From Allolobophora icterica (Eukaryota; Annelida; Clitellata; Crassiclitellata; Lumbricidae): DNA of 64,000 nt. The notes below the pieces were generated by a model that was not told where the DNA came from, searched no databases, and was given only the letters and a program-made list of their open reading frames with translations. Positions within the stretch are counted from its first letter, which is position 1. Every line of letters begins with the position of its first letter. The stretch covers positions 43,504,644 to 43,568,643 of the forward strand of contig OY744613.1 of assembly GCA_963556255.1 (NCBI GenBank), given 5' to 3'. Made by a program: the position numbers and the translations under genes. This document shows, piece after piece, positions 10,065-19,546 of the stretch.

Positions 10065-10523
10065 TCATTTTGCAAGAAACAGACCCCTACCACAACGACT
10101 CGGCTTTATAGTCTTGAAACCGGATCCAGCAATGCGGCTGTTTATGTCAGCCATTGTCGGAACAACGGGTGGTGGACTCACAGCCAGTTGTTTTAAGTAT
10201 TCGATGCTCTTGTCGCTGAGCGCCTTCTCCAAAGGTGCGGGGACAACGGGCGCGGCAGCTGAATTTTCATTTCGTAAATGAGCTTCATTTACGGCTGCAG
10301 CGCGTCTCGCTTTCACGGCATCAACAATTTGCCTGACGGCAGATGCTGTTGTGGCGCCGGCTTTCGCGACATTACCAACCGCCTTGGCAACGTTTGTGAT
10401 TGTGCCTCTATTCGCCGAAATGAAGGAGCCTGCACGGCCAAGGAAACCCGCGATTTTGGGTGTCCAGTCGAAAAGTCCACCACCCACGACACGACGCCGC
10501 TTTTTAATTCCAAGAACCAACAT
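10065..10523 (-). CDS. basic pVI/pX-like virion protein
   Basis: About 152 aa from the ATG at 10523. An earlier ATG at 10553 overlaps the end of the penton gene and adds an atypical leader, so the inner start is preferred. The N-terminus has KKRRRVVGGGLFDW, a basic patch followed by a Gly-Gly site of the kind cut by adenain, then an Ala/Gly-rich amphipathic region and a Pro-rich hinge. It ends with a basic tail, KPSRCGRGLF. This layout recalls adenovirus pVI and pX, which bind DNA or disrupt membranes. Role inferred from layout and position. Confidence 0.75.
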   Translation of the reverse strand: MLVLGIKKRRRVVGGGLFDWTPKIAGFLGRAGSFISANRGTITNVAKAVGNVAKAGATTASAVRQIVDAVKARRAAAVNEAHLRNENSAAAPVVPAPLEKALSDKSIEYLKQLAVSPPPVVPTMADINSRIAGSGFKTIKPSRCGRGLFLAK

Positions 10524-10545
10524 TAGAATATTTAAGTGTGAACAT

Positions 10546-11346
10546 TTACGCACTGCGGATGTGAAACCTTATAGTTACTGTCTCACCGCGGAGGTTTAAT
10601 TGTTCACCATTCTGGTCGGTCAGCCACACACGAATGCCCTGTACGTTACCAGCCGGTGCAACTGGTAGGTACACCAGATTTTTCGGAGACTCGATTACCT
10701 TGTAGCCGGGCGACACATCCGGGAAAAAACTGTAGATTACTGGCAGCTGGCTACCATTTCGATACGATCCAGAGATAATGTCACAATTTACCAGGATTGT
10801 GTCCACGCGGAGAATATCGACTGGATTTTCTCCCTCTTTATAACCACTACCAAGCCTCTGAGGGTTAAAACCGAGCATTTGCCTGATGGTAGATTGAGCC
10901 ATATTTACCTTATATAGGGCATTCGTAATTTTTATGAAGGCGCGTAGGGTAGATGCGTTAGCTCCTATGGTAATAGGAGAATTAAAGCCGAGTGGTGCCA
11001 CACCCGTCGGAGAATTTTGCTTTTCTAACTGCCTACCGATTTCATCATTAATCTGTGCGATCTCGTAGCTTCCGTCGGGCAAAATGATCGTCTTCCACGT
11101 CACACCATTGTCGGTGCTGTAGACGAACTTGTTATTTGTACTATCGATGTTGGGAATCGAATTATAAGTTTCAAGATTGACCAAAGCAAGCTCAAAGCGT
11201 CTTTTTGGATCCAGGTACAGCGGTGGTGAGAAAGCCGTGGTCCACCCTGTAGTATCTGAGGAAACAACTATACTAAAATTTTCCTTAGGCTGTAAAAGTT
11301 CTCTAATTTCTTCGAGCAGTTTCTCCGAGCGTTCCATCTGAGCCAT
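10546..11346 (-). CDS. penton-like minor capsid protein
   Basis: 266 aa. A short helical start (SEKLLEEIRELLQ) is followed by a beta-rich body with features common to Polinton penton (single jelly-roll) proteins: FELALVNLETYNSIPNI, NALYKV with RQMLGF, a mid strand containing ILVNCDIISGSYRNG, and a C-terminal LTDQNGEQLNLRGE segment before the last strand. It probably forms the five-fold vertices that carry the fibre. The start codon lies 18 bp below the previous stop. Confidence 0.88.
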   Translation of the reverse strand: MAQMERSEKLLEEIRELLQPKENFSIVVSSDTTGWTTAFSPPLYLDPKRRFELALVNLETYNSIPNIDSTNNKFVYSTDNGVTWKTIILPDGSYEIAQINDEIGRQLEKQNSPTGVAPLGFNSPITIGANASTLRAFIKITNALYKVNMAQSTIRQMLGFNPQRLGSGYKEGENPVDILRVDTILVNCDIISGSYRNGSQLPVIYSFFPDVSPGYKVIESPKNLVYLPVAPAGNVQGIRVWLTDQNGEQLNLRGETVTIRFHIRSA

Positions 11347-11364
11347 GAATTTTGTTTTCTATTT

Positions 11365-12468
11365 CTATTTTATGAGCATGTTTCTATTCAATTCGAGTGC
11401 CAGCTCTTTGGAGATCGCACCGGAACGCAGTAACTCGTCAAGAATGGCGGAGATTTCGTTGCCGAGACCAGTGTTTCCCGCGGCCCTAGAGGCCACCAAA
11501 AGCTGCAACCTCTCTACCAGGGCGTTAGGGTCGTTGTAAAATTGCACTGCACCGCCACGAATCAGCTGGAACTTTTTACTTTTCCGGCCATGAATGGGCA
11601 GACCAGACATCTGAACGAGCTTTTTAAAAGTCTCGATTGCCTGAGGCGAGTATTGCTTAGTCTTAACGAAGCGTTTTGTTAGTAGGCTGAACAACGACTC
11701 ATCGGCCGGAGATTTGAGCACGAGGTTCCCACCTTTAAACACTCTCAGTCTACCAGCAGACAGCGCGACGGGGTCAACGGAGAGCTCACCCAAGGCGTTA
11801 CCTTGTAATTTCAGAGGAACGGCTGGGACACTGAAACCCTTTCCCTTTTTGATGAGGCTGTGGCCCGCTAGCAGTGTATGGATTCGCTTTTTATATTCCC
11901 TTAGGGCTTCGATATCTGCAGTCACCTCATCTACCTTTTCTTCGTCTCCTTGCTTATTGGCTTTCTTTTTCTCTTTGCCCAGGGTATGGCGATTATAGTG
12001 ATTTACCTCGCCGATTATCTTTTCAGCACCTGCAATATCGGCTAGATCGAGCTCGCTCGGAGGTTTAAACCCATGCCGTGTGATTGCCGCGACGTTGAGA
12101 TATTTGTTTGGATCGACTAACAATGCGGGGAGAATTCGGGATGTTGGAAGCGCTGGAAGGGCTGGAGCAGCTGCTGTTCCTGCGGAATCACCGAACAAAG
12201 CCGCTATCGGGTTATAGTTAGCAGACTCTGAAATCTGCGCCGGCAAATCCTGTAAAGCGCTGGTAACTTTCTGCAGCTCCTTAGACGTAGCCACCTGGGA
12301 TTCAGCCGTGGCTGTGGCTATTGGTTTAAAAAGCTTTGCCGCATCGTACTGAAGGTTGGCTTCACCGAGCTTCTCATCCACGAAACGCTGTCTCAATCGA
12401 TTTCTGCGAGCTAAATAATCCTGAGTCAGGGCGTCTCGCTCCTGTTTAGACGAAACTTTTGTCCACAT
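11365..12468 (-). CDS. conserved Polinton protein of unknown function, 367 aa
   Basis: Helical, charged N-terminal half, an Ala/Pro-rich hinge (about residues 98-115), a Lys-rich mid region, and a C-terminal module containing FYNDPNALVERLQLL and AGNTGLGNEI that I recognise as recurrent in animal Polintons. A segment IRGG-A, matching the adenain-type pattern (I/L/M)-x-G-G, ends at residue 306 and would release the last 61 residues. Probably a virion or scaffold component. The start region and promoter are tandemly duplicated (see 12454-12549). Confidence 0.75.
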   Translation of the reverse strand: MWTKVSSKQERDALTQDYLARRNRLRQRFVDEKLGEANLQYDAAKLFKPIATATAESQVATSKELQKVTSALQDLPAQISESANYNPIAALFGDSAGTAAAPALPALPTSRILPALLVDPNKYLNVAAITRHGFKPPSELDLADIAGAEKIIGEVNHYNRHTLGKEKKKANKQGDEEKVDEVTADIEALREYKKRIHTLLAGHSLIKKGKGFSVPAVPLKLQGNALGELSVDPVALSAGRLRVFKGGNLVLKSPADESLFSLLTKRFVKTKQYSPQAIETFKKLVQMSGLPIHGRKSKKFQLIRGGAVQFYNDPNALVERLQLLVASRAAGNTGLGNEISAILDELLRSGAISKELALELNRNMLIK

Positions 12469-12549
12469 CGCGTTTATATGTCGACTATATGTTGCCTGTA
12501 ACGATAACTTTTGTCCACATCGTGTTTCTATGTCGACTATATGTTGCCT
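12454..12549. repeat. 52-bp tandem duplication over a gene start
   Basis: AACTTTTGTCCACATCG plus the following TGTCGACTATATGTTGCCT occurs twice, 52 bp apart. On the minus strand each copy carries an AT-rich promoter-like box and an ATG. The upstream copy opens a frame of about 11 codons that ends within the downstream promoter copy. Confidence 0.85.
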
Positions 12550-12560
12550 ATATCATGTCT

Positions 12561-13247
12561 TTAAATACTTGCCTTGGGCTTATAGAAGCGATCGAACCCG
12601 CAACGATATTTTCCATCGTGCACTTTGGACGTCAAATCTATGACTGCGAATCCATATGGCTGAGCAGCACACTCGCTGAAGAACGTACGGAACTCATCGA
12701 AAGACATGTCGCCGCCCACGAACGTATCGTGAATGGCTCGCAAATTTTTACTGTCTTGGTTGAAGAGGACGATAAGATTGGCATTGTCGCGGATGGCTTG
12801 CTTTGGAATGCGGAAGTAATTCTGAGTTAAGTAGAAGCAGTCCGCGCCACCGTGTCGACCCATAGTGAAATACCTTTCGATGGGCGACTGTTTTTCAAGC
12901 ATGACGTCATCGAAAACTAGAAGGCTTCTGGCATTCTTATTTAATGATTCAACTGGAACTATTTCATCTGAGCAAGAGTGAAAGGAAGCCACTTCCTTAC
13001 CGGCAACTTTTTCGAGTTCTGTTATCCAATCCCGAAGAAACTGATATTTTTCCTGTCCCAGAGACTTTGAGTATAGATAGAGCCGGTCAAAACGTAGGTA
13101 CCCCTTCTTCAGAAGGAGGTTGAGTAGTAGGTTTGTTTTTCCACATCCGCTAGGCCCACAGATTATGCATCGTATGCTTGATGGCAACAACCAATGGTGG
13201 TGTTTTTTCCCATCGTCGGCTTCGAGATCGAAATTTGTTATTTCCAT
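12561..13247 (-). CDS. FtsK/HerA-type genome-packaging ATPase
   Basis: About 228 aa from the ATG at 13247 (MEITNFDLE). The frame is open further upstream, but that extension runs into the divergent gene and is atypical. Walker A is CGPSGCGKTN and Walker B is SLLVFDDVM; a downstream GGADCFYLTQNYFRIPK segment fits the sensor region of Polinton A32-like ATPases. It should pump the linear genome into capsids. It heads the minus-strand virion block and diverges from the PLA2 gene. Confidence 0.92.
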   Translation of the reverse strand: MEITNFDLEADDGKKHHHWLLPSSIRCIICGPSGCGKTNLLLNLLLKKGYLRFDRLYLYSKSLGQEKYQFLRDWITELEKVAGKEVASFHSCSDEIVPVESLNKNARSLLVFDDVMLEKQSPIERYFTMGRHGGADCFYLTQNYFRIPKQAIRDNANLIVLFNQDSKNLRAIHDTFVGGDMSFDEFRTFFSECAAQPYGFAVIDLTSKVHDGKYRCGFDRFYKPKASI

Positions 13248-13285
13248 ATAGAGACAACGAGTTATGATTGTATTCAACGAACACA
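13248..13285. promoter_or_regulatory. short divergent promoter region
   Basis: Only 38 bp separate the ATPase ATG (13247, minus) from the preferred PLA2 start (13286, plus). AT-rich sequence (TATAGAGAC on one side, TTATGATTGTATTC in the middle) may serve both genes. Confidence 0.35.
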
Positions 13286-13837
13286 ATGTATTGCCTACGA
13301 TGTAAGAAACATACTGAGACTTCAAATGAAACAATCGTCGAGTTACGAAACGGTCGGCCAGCCAAGAAGGGAACCTGTGCCGTCTGCGGTGCAAAGAAGA
13401 GCCAAATTTTGCCTTCTAAAGTGCGAAAGACTGGAGGTTCTCTACTGAATAGGGCCCTCAACGCTCTACCTCTACCAGAAATGCATATGAGCCTTCCATC
13501 CGGTATGTCTTCGGAAGATAATCCGGGAGGTTCTTTCCAGAATACAGGAAAGTACTCTTACTGTGGACCATTCACAAAACTCGATAAACGGCTGTCACAG
13601 CGCTATCACGGTGTTAATCAGCTCGACCGTGCGTGCCTCCACCATGATGTGGCTTACGCAGTTCATAAAGATACTCCGGGGCGTAACCACGCAGATGACA
13701 TCCTCGCTGCAGCCGCGTCGAAGATCGCACTCACCGATGAAACTCCGGATTATGAGAAGAAAGATGCCCGGCTTGTATCGGCCATTATGTCAGCAAAGTC
13801 GAGGCTGGGAATGGGTGTTGGACGGCGACGCAAATGA
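13286..13837 (+). CDS. zinc-ribbon plus phospholipase A2 protein
   Basis: About 183 aa from MYCLRCKK; an ATG six codons earlier (13268) is possible. Residues 1-45 form a zinc ribbon (CLRC...CAVC) that closely resembles the small domain known as DUF5679. Residues about 90-150 form a PLA2 domain with the calcium loop YCGPFT, the catalytic pair in ACLHHDVAYAVH and a later ADD. The C-terminus is basic (GVGRRRK). Parvovirus capsids use a PLA2 domain to leave endosomes, and a similar membrane-breaching role is likely here. The gene is followed by the integrase on the same strand. Confidence 0.87.
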   Translation: MYCLRCKKHTETSNETIVELRNGRPAKKGTCAVCGAKKSQILPSKVRKTGGSLLNRALNALPLPEMHMSLPSGMSSEDNPGGSFQNTGKYSYCGPFTKLDKRLSQRYHGVNQLDRACLHHDVAYAVHKDTPGRNHADDILAAAASKIALTDETPDYEKKDARLVSAIMSAKSRLGMGVGRRRK

Positions 13838-13887
13838 AAATCATTTGTGTATGTGTTTACCTGTTTGTTATATATAGTTTAACTGAA

Positions 13888-14970
13888 ATGTCTAAGAACC
13901 TTTCAGCCGTCTATTACAGCCCTAGAGGTTACTGGCGAGGTAAGGCTGCGGTGAAGAAACTAGCCTCAGCCGCCAAAGTTTCCGAGGCGGAGGCTCGTGA
14001 TTGGTTGAAGAAACAAGCTGTGTGGTAGATTTATCTTCCCGTTCCACGCCGCATACCGCGTCCAAAGTTCGATGAAAATCGACCAAACGCGGTACACCAA
14101 GCCGATCTCTTGTTTTTACCTCACGATAAAGTAGGTCGAAAGACTTATAAATACGCTCTCACTGTTGTTGATGTTGCCTCACGATACAAAGAAGCTGAAC
14201 CGTTGATCAACAAAAGTGCGACCGAAGTCGCCGCCGCTTTAAGCCGGATCTATAAGAGGGGCCCATTAACTTGGCCTCGACTCTTTCAGGTCGATCCTGG
14301 ACGCGAATTTATGGGTGATTTTACACCGTTGCTGGCGAAGCACGACGTTCTTGTAAGACGCGGACAGGCCGGAAATCATCGTCAACAGGGCATCGTTGAA
14401 CGCTTTAACCGTACTCTAGCTGAGCGACTCTTCGGTGCTCAATACGCTCAGGAATTGCTCCTGGCTGCAAGGGGGTCATCCGAACGGTCAGTGGAATGGG
14501 TTCGCCGAATGCCCGAAGTTGTAGCTGCACTAAACAATGAGCCGACGCGTTTGCTCGACATGAAGCCGGTTGAAGCGATGAAAGCTGCTAAAGTGACACA
14601 GAAGCCCTCTCATTCACAAATGAAAACTCGTTTGTGGGGAATGGATGAGCCTATTCTTGGACACGACGTTCTCGTTCGATATTTGTACGCTCCCGGCGAG
14701 CTCGAGGGTGGTAGCAAACGAGCCACCGACCCTAACTGGTCGCTCACCATCCACGCTATTTTGGATGTTGTTCGGCGGGCTGGCCAACCGGCTTTATACC
14801 ATCTAGTTGATGGGCCTGGCCGCGGGTTTGTACGAGAGGAGCTGATTCTGGTGCCTATGGGCACTGATTTACCCCCCCCCCCGATAGAATACTCAACCGT
14901 CGTTGATTTTGTAGTGCCCGTATGCCAGCGTTGTTATCCCGTCCGGAGATATCCACTTTTTTGTGTCTAA
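13888..14970 (+). pseudogene. retrovirus-type integrase with an in-frame amber codon
   Basis: Starts at the ATG at 13888, 10 bases after TATATATAG. The first 46 codons hold the conserved N-terminal segment (VYYSPRGYWRGK). A TAG at 14026-14028 interrupts the frame where relatives read through; the frame stays open on both sides. The core follows with VVDVAS, VDPGREFMGDF and NHRQQGIVERFNRT, supplying the D, D and E of the rve fold, then a C-terminal region ending REELILVP. A run of 12 C (14873-14884) then carries the frame about 30 codons into antisense of the polymerase 3' end, perhaps after a length change in the run. It would catalyse Polinton insertion; probably inactive here. Confidence 0.9.
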
Positions 14971-17900
14971 TGGAGAGAGGCTGATCTTATTCTGCTCGTA
15001 CACTCCGATCTGGTGGTCGTGGCTTCGAATCACGACTTGTGTGTGCCGCATGTCTTCTCGTTCGAACAGGCATTCCTTGTATAGCTCGTGGTGCAGATCC
15101 TTCTTCACAACCGCTCTCTGAACGCCTTTTGCTTTCCTGATCTCTGAACCGCCCGATTTTAAGATCGAGTACATCTTCGGACGCAATCCTACGAATTCGG
15201 CGATGGCCACTCCGTTACATTCATCCTTGAACTTGCCCACGACTTTCTTGTTCTCGACGTCGTAGTACGGGTTGTCTCTAGGAAACTCACTAAAGTCGTA
15301 TAGGTGTTTTTTGTTCCACATATCGGTGTAAGCGTTCGGAGTTTCCACCTGAAATAACAGGCTGTCAGTGTCTGTATATAGCAACTGGGCTTTTTCACCG
15401 TATTGGTTTTTCACATCGTTGTACCAGAAGTCGTACATCAGATGCTTGCTGAGGTCTAGGACAGCCTGGCCGACATATACAGGTCTGTTTAACTTGAGCT
15501 TGTTCTTCAAACTGTGAATCGCGGCGAGTTTGTCGTTGAAGATTTTGTGTGATATGTAGGCCGGGTCGGCAATTAGTTTACGAAGTTTGTCAACTTTTGA
15601 GGTCGGTACCAGGTTGACCCTGATTCTTTTTCTTAGATTTTCCATGGTCTTTCCAAAGACCGCATTATTAGCCAGTTTGAAGAAATCCTTCTCAAATTCC
15701 GACGTTGCCTTCGCTCTCAATTTCGTATTCATCTCAATGTATGGAGCCATCCATGCCTCCTGCCTGAATTTAATGGCACGATGGATTTTAGCAACTCGTA
15801 GGCCTAACGAGTGGTAGAGTTTGAGATTTCTATAATGGACCACATACTGCTCCTTAGGTCGTAGGCTTGGTACTAACTTCACATGCTTTGTGAACTTGCT
15901 TCCCAACTCGTTCATAAGCACATTCTGATAGTCACTCAACCACTCCTCTTGGACAGTCAGGGTCTCCGGTGCTAGGGGATAGTCGTTGTGAGCATCGTGG
16001 AGGTGCTCCGGATACTCAAGATCGACTTCGAGAAGGAAGCCTTCAGGCGCGTCGTCTGGAGTTTCCAACACTTCATCGAGAGTTGGACTTACCCAGCTAA
16101 ACCCTCCAACTGGCAATGGCTGTTGCATCGCCCAGCCGTAGAGGTTATTAGCGTCGAGGTACATGATCCAGTTTTCTGGCTTCGTGGTATCATGATCTGG
16201 GCATTGCGGGTTGTTGGCTTTTGCGAAGCGCTTAGATACCATCGAAATTCCGCCTCTGAGGCCTTTCTCTACAAACAAATGCATGTCTATATCGGTTAAA
16301 AGTTCGAGCTCGATTTTTGTCTTTTTCAACAAAGCGTCCCAGGCCATTCCTGGTAGGCTGAAGTAGTTAGCCGGGTCCAGACTGTAGTGTTTCATCGATG
16401 TGGATCTGAAGGTCTCGAAGACATCGGCTAGTAGAAGTACATCCGTACGGAGATACAAGTCGTGATAGTCGCCCAGAGTTTTACAATCGAATTCATTCCA
16501 TACTCGTTGAGCGTGTTGATAATCCTCATCAGAAATGTTCTCTCGGGAGAGCCTGCTGTAGAACGCTTCTTTGGGTGGAAGTCGGTCTTCTTCGAAGCGG
16601 TGGTAATCGTGGATGTATTCGTAACAATAAACGCCCTTTCGCCTCAACAGATCTAATTTTAACCGTTCGTTATGAACAAAGTTTTCGTTTATATACGCAG
16701 TTGTGACTTTCAGATCCTCAAGCGACAGATTTCCTGATAATTTATCCAACGAGCTGTTTAGAAACTGGAGGCTGTCGATGAACTGTAGTTGTCCTATGTT
16801 GAATGTCATGTATTTCTCCATATTGTTTGGGATGCAGTTAATTTCAGTTTCCTCATCCTGTGCGGCCTCACAACTTCCGATCGCTTGCATGATGAGATGA
16901 CTGTCGTAACCTCGCAGATTGTGGAAGACCACCGGTACCTTGCACTTATCGGGATATATTCTAAGTTTTAAGTTACACTCGCTGTGAGCGGCACCTCGGT
17001 ACTTACCGGTAATGTGGCAGTGGTCACGAACTCTGTCCGCTTCGAGCGCATCTCCGCAGATGTGACATTCGATAGCCTCGCGGAATGATTGACGATCGGC
17101 CGCTGACATAACCATCTTAGCTGGGGTGGCCAGCCTTTGTTTGATAGAGGCTAGCTCGCCTTGTAGTTGTTGTAGGAACTCCTCCACGGCGTTTTCTCCG
17201 CGGTATAAAACTGGTTTCTTCGTGCGGCCATCGTATCGGACCACTATATAACAGAAGCTACACGGTTTCTGCTCAGCTATCTGTCTGGTGTTGCTCTCGT
17301 TGGGATTCATGGCCGCATTTAGGACTGGCACGTTCAACGCCTCAAAGTCTGCGTATATGATATATGGGGTTTGCATCTGTTTACGATGGCTCTGAAATTT
17401 GAGGGTGTTTTCATCCTCCTTAGGCATCTCAATCCGCTGAGGCTTCTTACTGATGCCCTGACAATCCTTGATATGAGCATCCAGCAAGTCTTGTCTACAG
17501 AATATGTGTAGGCAGCGACGACATGGATGTTTCCTGTTGTTGTGTTTACTATTTTGACGAAGAATTCGGCCAAGGTCTTTAATCCAGACGTAGTGGTGAT
17601 TCTGTAAATGCAAATTTTCATTTACGCCACTGGCCAACAGTAGAAGATCGATATTGTAGTCTCTATTGGTCTGCTTTGATACACAGATTGGATATAACCC
17701 TTCGTTCCATCCGAAGACCGATACGGACACCATAGGGTTCTGACGCTCGAACTTACCGATATCTGTAACCTTCACTGGAAATTCTATATCGTCAAAGTTT
17801 AGCTCGTGGAGGTGGGCACGATACTTAGTTGGGCGTTGAGGGTCGTGTTCTGCTGGGTACATTGCCGATAATATTGCCCACTCGAAGCAACGGTTGTCTT

Positions 17901-18656
17901 CATTCTTCACATTAACGACTGAATGATAGGGGATATACTTCGGTGTTGGGAAATAGCTCTATTGCCTCGGAAAGGCTTATATCTTGCAAAACTGAGGTCT
18001 AGCGCCACGACCCGCCTCACCCTCCACTCCGACCCCTCATTGGTGTAATCCTCGAGGAGTTTTAGTATTTCGGCCTTGGCCTTCCGTATAGTCCCTTGGA
18101 TTTTACCCGCATTGGTAACTGGTACTGCTTTGCTTCGAAAGTAAGCCGTGTTGGTAATAGTACCAGGAGCTGCGTTGCCATCATACACATTGTCAAGGGT
18201 CGGTGCCAACTTTTCTAAATCAACAGTCAGCACTTGAGAGTATTTGAATCCGCCATTTTTTAAGAGCTCTTCGTTTAGCTGCGACTCAATGTTGTGCTCC
18301 ATTGCACTCAAGAAAGCCAACGCATCTCCTTCCAGCCTGTGGTTAAGAGGTAATTCTGCACGAAAGTCTCTCAGAAGCTGATTGGCGAGCTCTTTGTGTA
18401 CTAGAAAGGGTGGTGGTCCACCTCTATCCTTCTTAATTAGGAGTGGGTCGAATTGTGCCAGAAGGGCCTTACGTTTTGCCCCTCTATGCTTGCGCACTGG
18501 AGGAATTGGCCTTGGAAGCAGTGGCTGTAGTAAGCGCCTTTTGACCGCATCTGGGATAGGTTCGTCTAAGATATTCTGTAGAACAGCTCGAAGAGCGGGG
18601 GGACCAGTAAACTCACCCAACAATTGTTCAATTTTTTCATTCGTAGACAATGCCAT
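14893..18656 (-). pseudogene. protein-primed DNA polymerase B, split by one frameshift
   Basis: Two overlapping frames make up one gene: 17907-18656 (249 aa, N-terminal part) and 14893-17910 (about 1,005 aa), together the usual length for Polinton PolB. Visible parts are a Cys/His cluster (CRRCLHIFCRQDLLDAHIKDC), Exo I (YADFEAL), an endonuclease-VII-like cluster (ECHICG then RDHCHITGKYRG), motif A (YLDANNLYGWAM), motif B (KLANNAVFGKT) and motif C (YTDTDS). The switch lies around 17945-17965, with no canonical slippery heptamer, so I read it as a lesion. The enzyme would replicate the element from its inverted-repeat ends. Confidence 0.93.
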
Positions 18657-18742
18657 AGTAATAAATTAGTTTATATTACTGTGGCAAACTTTTCTCTAAT
18701 ATAATAAGTTTATCATTTCTCTAAATAGAAATTTTTTATTAT

Positions 18743-19018
18743 CTAGTCTATTGAAATAGATGATAGACGTTTCCATTCTTTATTAAATTCGCGAACTAAC
18801 CCACCTCGTCGAGCTCTCAAATATTTAGCGAAATAACCACATTTCATACACTCACCCACGTGTGTTTTTATACCCCTTCCACATTTGGCACATGGTTTTG
18901 TCCCACAACCGTTTCGCAGTCGTGCCAAATGTTTGAAACAGTACTCCCCAATGCACCTGCGACAGCAGAGGGATGTTTTACCTATACCGAGCCAAATGCA
19001 AAAGTTTTGTCCTAACAT
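18743..19018 (-). CDS. 91-aa Cys-rich putative zinc-binding protein
   Basis: Ten Cys residues, including CCRRC, C--H and two knuckle-like pairs (CAKCGRG, CMKCGYF), suggest one or two zinc sites. The C-terminal part is basic (RARRGG). Family not recognised. It is the outermost gene at the right end, transcribed away from the right terminus towards polymerase, a position often used for small regulators; that role is only a guess. Confidence 0.6.
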   Translation of the reverse strand: MLGQNFCIWLGIGKTSLCCRRCIGEYCFKHLARLRNGCGTKPCAKCGRGIKTHVGECMKCGYFAKYLRARRGGLVREFNKEWKRLSSISID

Positions 19019-19370
19019 TATGATTTATGTATACCACAACGTATTCATTTATTTAAATTGAAAAATACTTTATTTGTATTTATATAAATTTCGATTGACT
19101 GGTTGATTAAAGGATTGGGGTTTTCGATTGTTCGCGAGAAAACAGTTGCCTGCCCAGGCTTCCTTCTATTGAGCCTGCGTTCAAAATCTTCCACTCCTTT
19201 TTGATAGCCAATTGTGATAAAAGCCCTGAACTTCCATAGCGTCAGGCTTCTTCAGAGCCAGTCTTTTTATATCAACGGGCTTCTATTGGGCCTGCGTTAA
19301 AGGCTTCCGTGGAGAGGGTGTTTTGTATTGTAGGACTTTTTGTAGCGCACTGCGTTATCCCACTCACTTG
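19019..19370. other. Polinton right subterminal non-coding region
   Basis: No gene. Contains two diverged copies of a box like TTCTATTG(A/G)GCCTGCGTT (near 19167 and 19286). At 19350-19377, on the minus strand, there is an inner copy of the terminal box GATGACAAGTGAGTGGG...CGCAG. Confidence 0.6.
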
Positions 19371-19546
19371 TCATCGCGATTCAAAAGACTTCTAGCCATG
19401 ATAGCCATAGGCACTGCTTGGAAACTGATCTTTGATAAGGGTCCGTGGATCCTGTGGGCCCTCTGTGGACCCTTTTCTGTAGAGACAGTCTAATATATCA
19501 AATCGCTTCTGTACAGCCTGCGTCAACCCACTCACTTGTCATCTAC
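19371..19546 (-). repeat. Polinton right terminal inverted repeat
   Basis: Reverse complement of 2247-2423 with no mismatch. It ends ...CTTGTCATCTAC, directly followed by TTCTTG. Confidence 0.97.

Larger units (their letters stand above)
2247..19546. mobile_element. complete Polinton/Maverick (adintovirus-like) element, 17.3 kb
   Basis: The borders are 177-bp inverted repeats, identical at every base I compared, flanked by TTCTTG. The element carries the full hallmark set: protein-primed DNA polymerase B, retrovirus-type integrase, FtsK/HerA-type packaging ATPase, adenain-like cysteine protease, double jelly-roll major capsid protein and penton-like protein. Accessory genes include a fibre, a zinc-ribbon/PLA2 protein, a two-helix membrane protein and small unknowns. 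The virion genes are open. Integrase and polymerase each carry one visible lesion, so this copy probably cannot move on its own. The identical ends and clean target duplication suggest a fairly recent insertion. Confidence 0.97.

Noticed and set aside
17900..17965. Programmed frameshift in polymerase B
   Set aside because: The -1 relation fits, but I see no slippery heptamer in the correct phase, so a simple indel is more likely.
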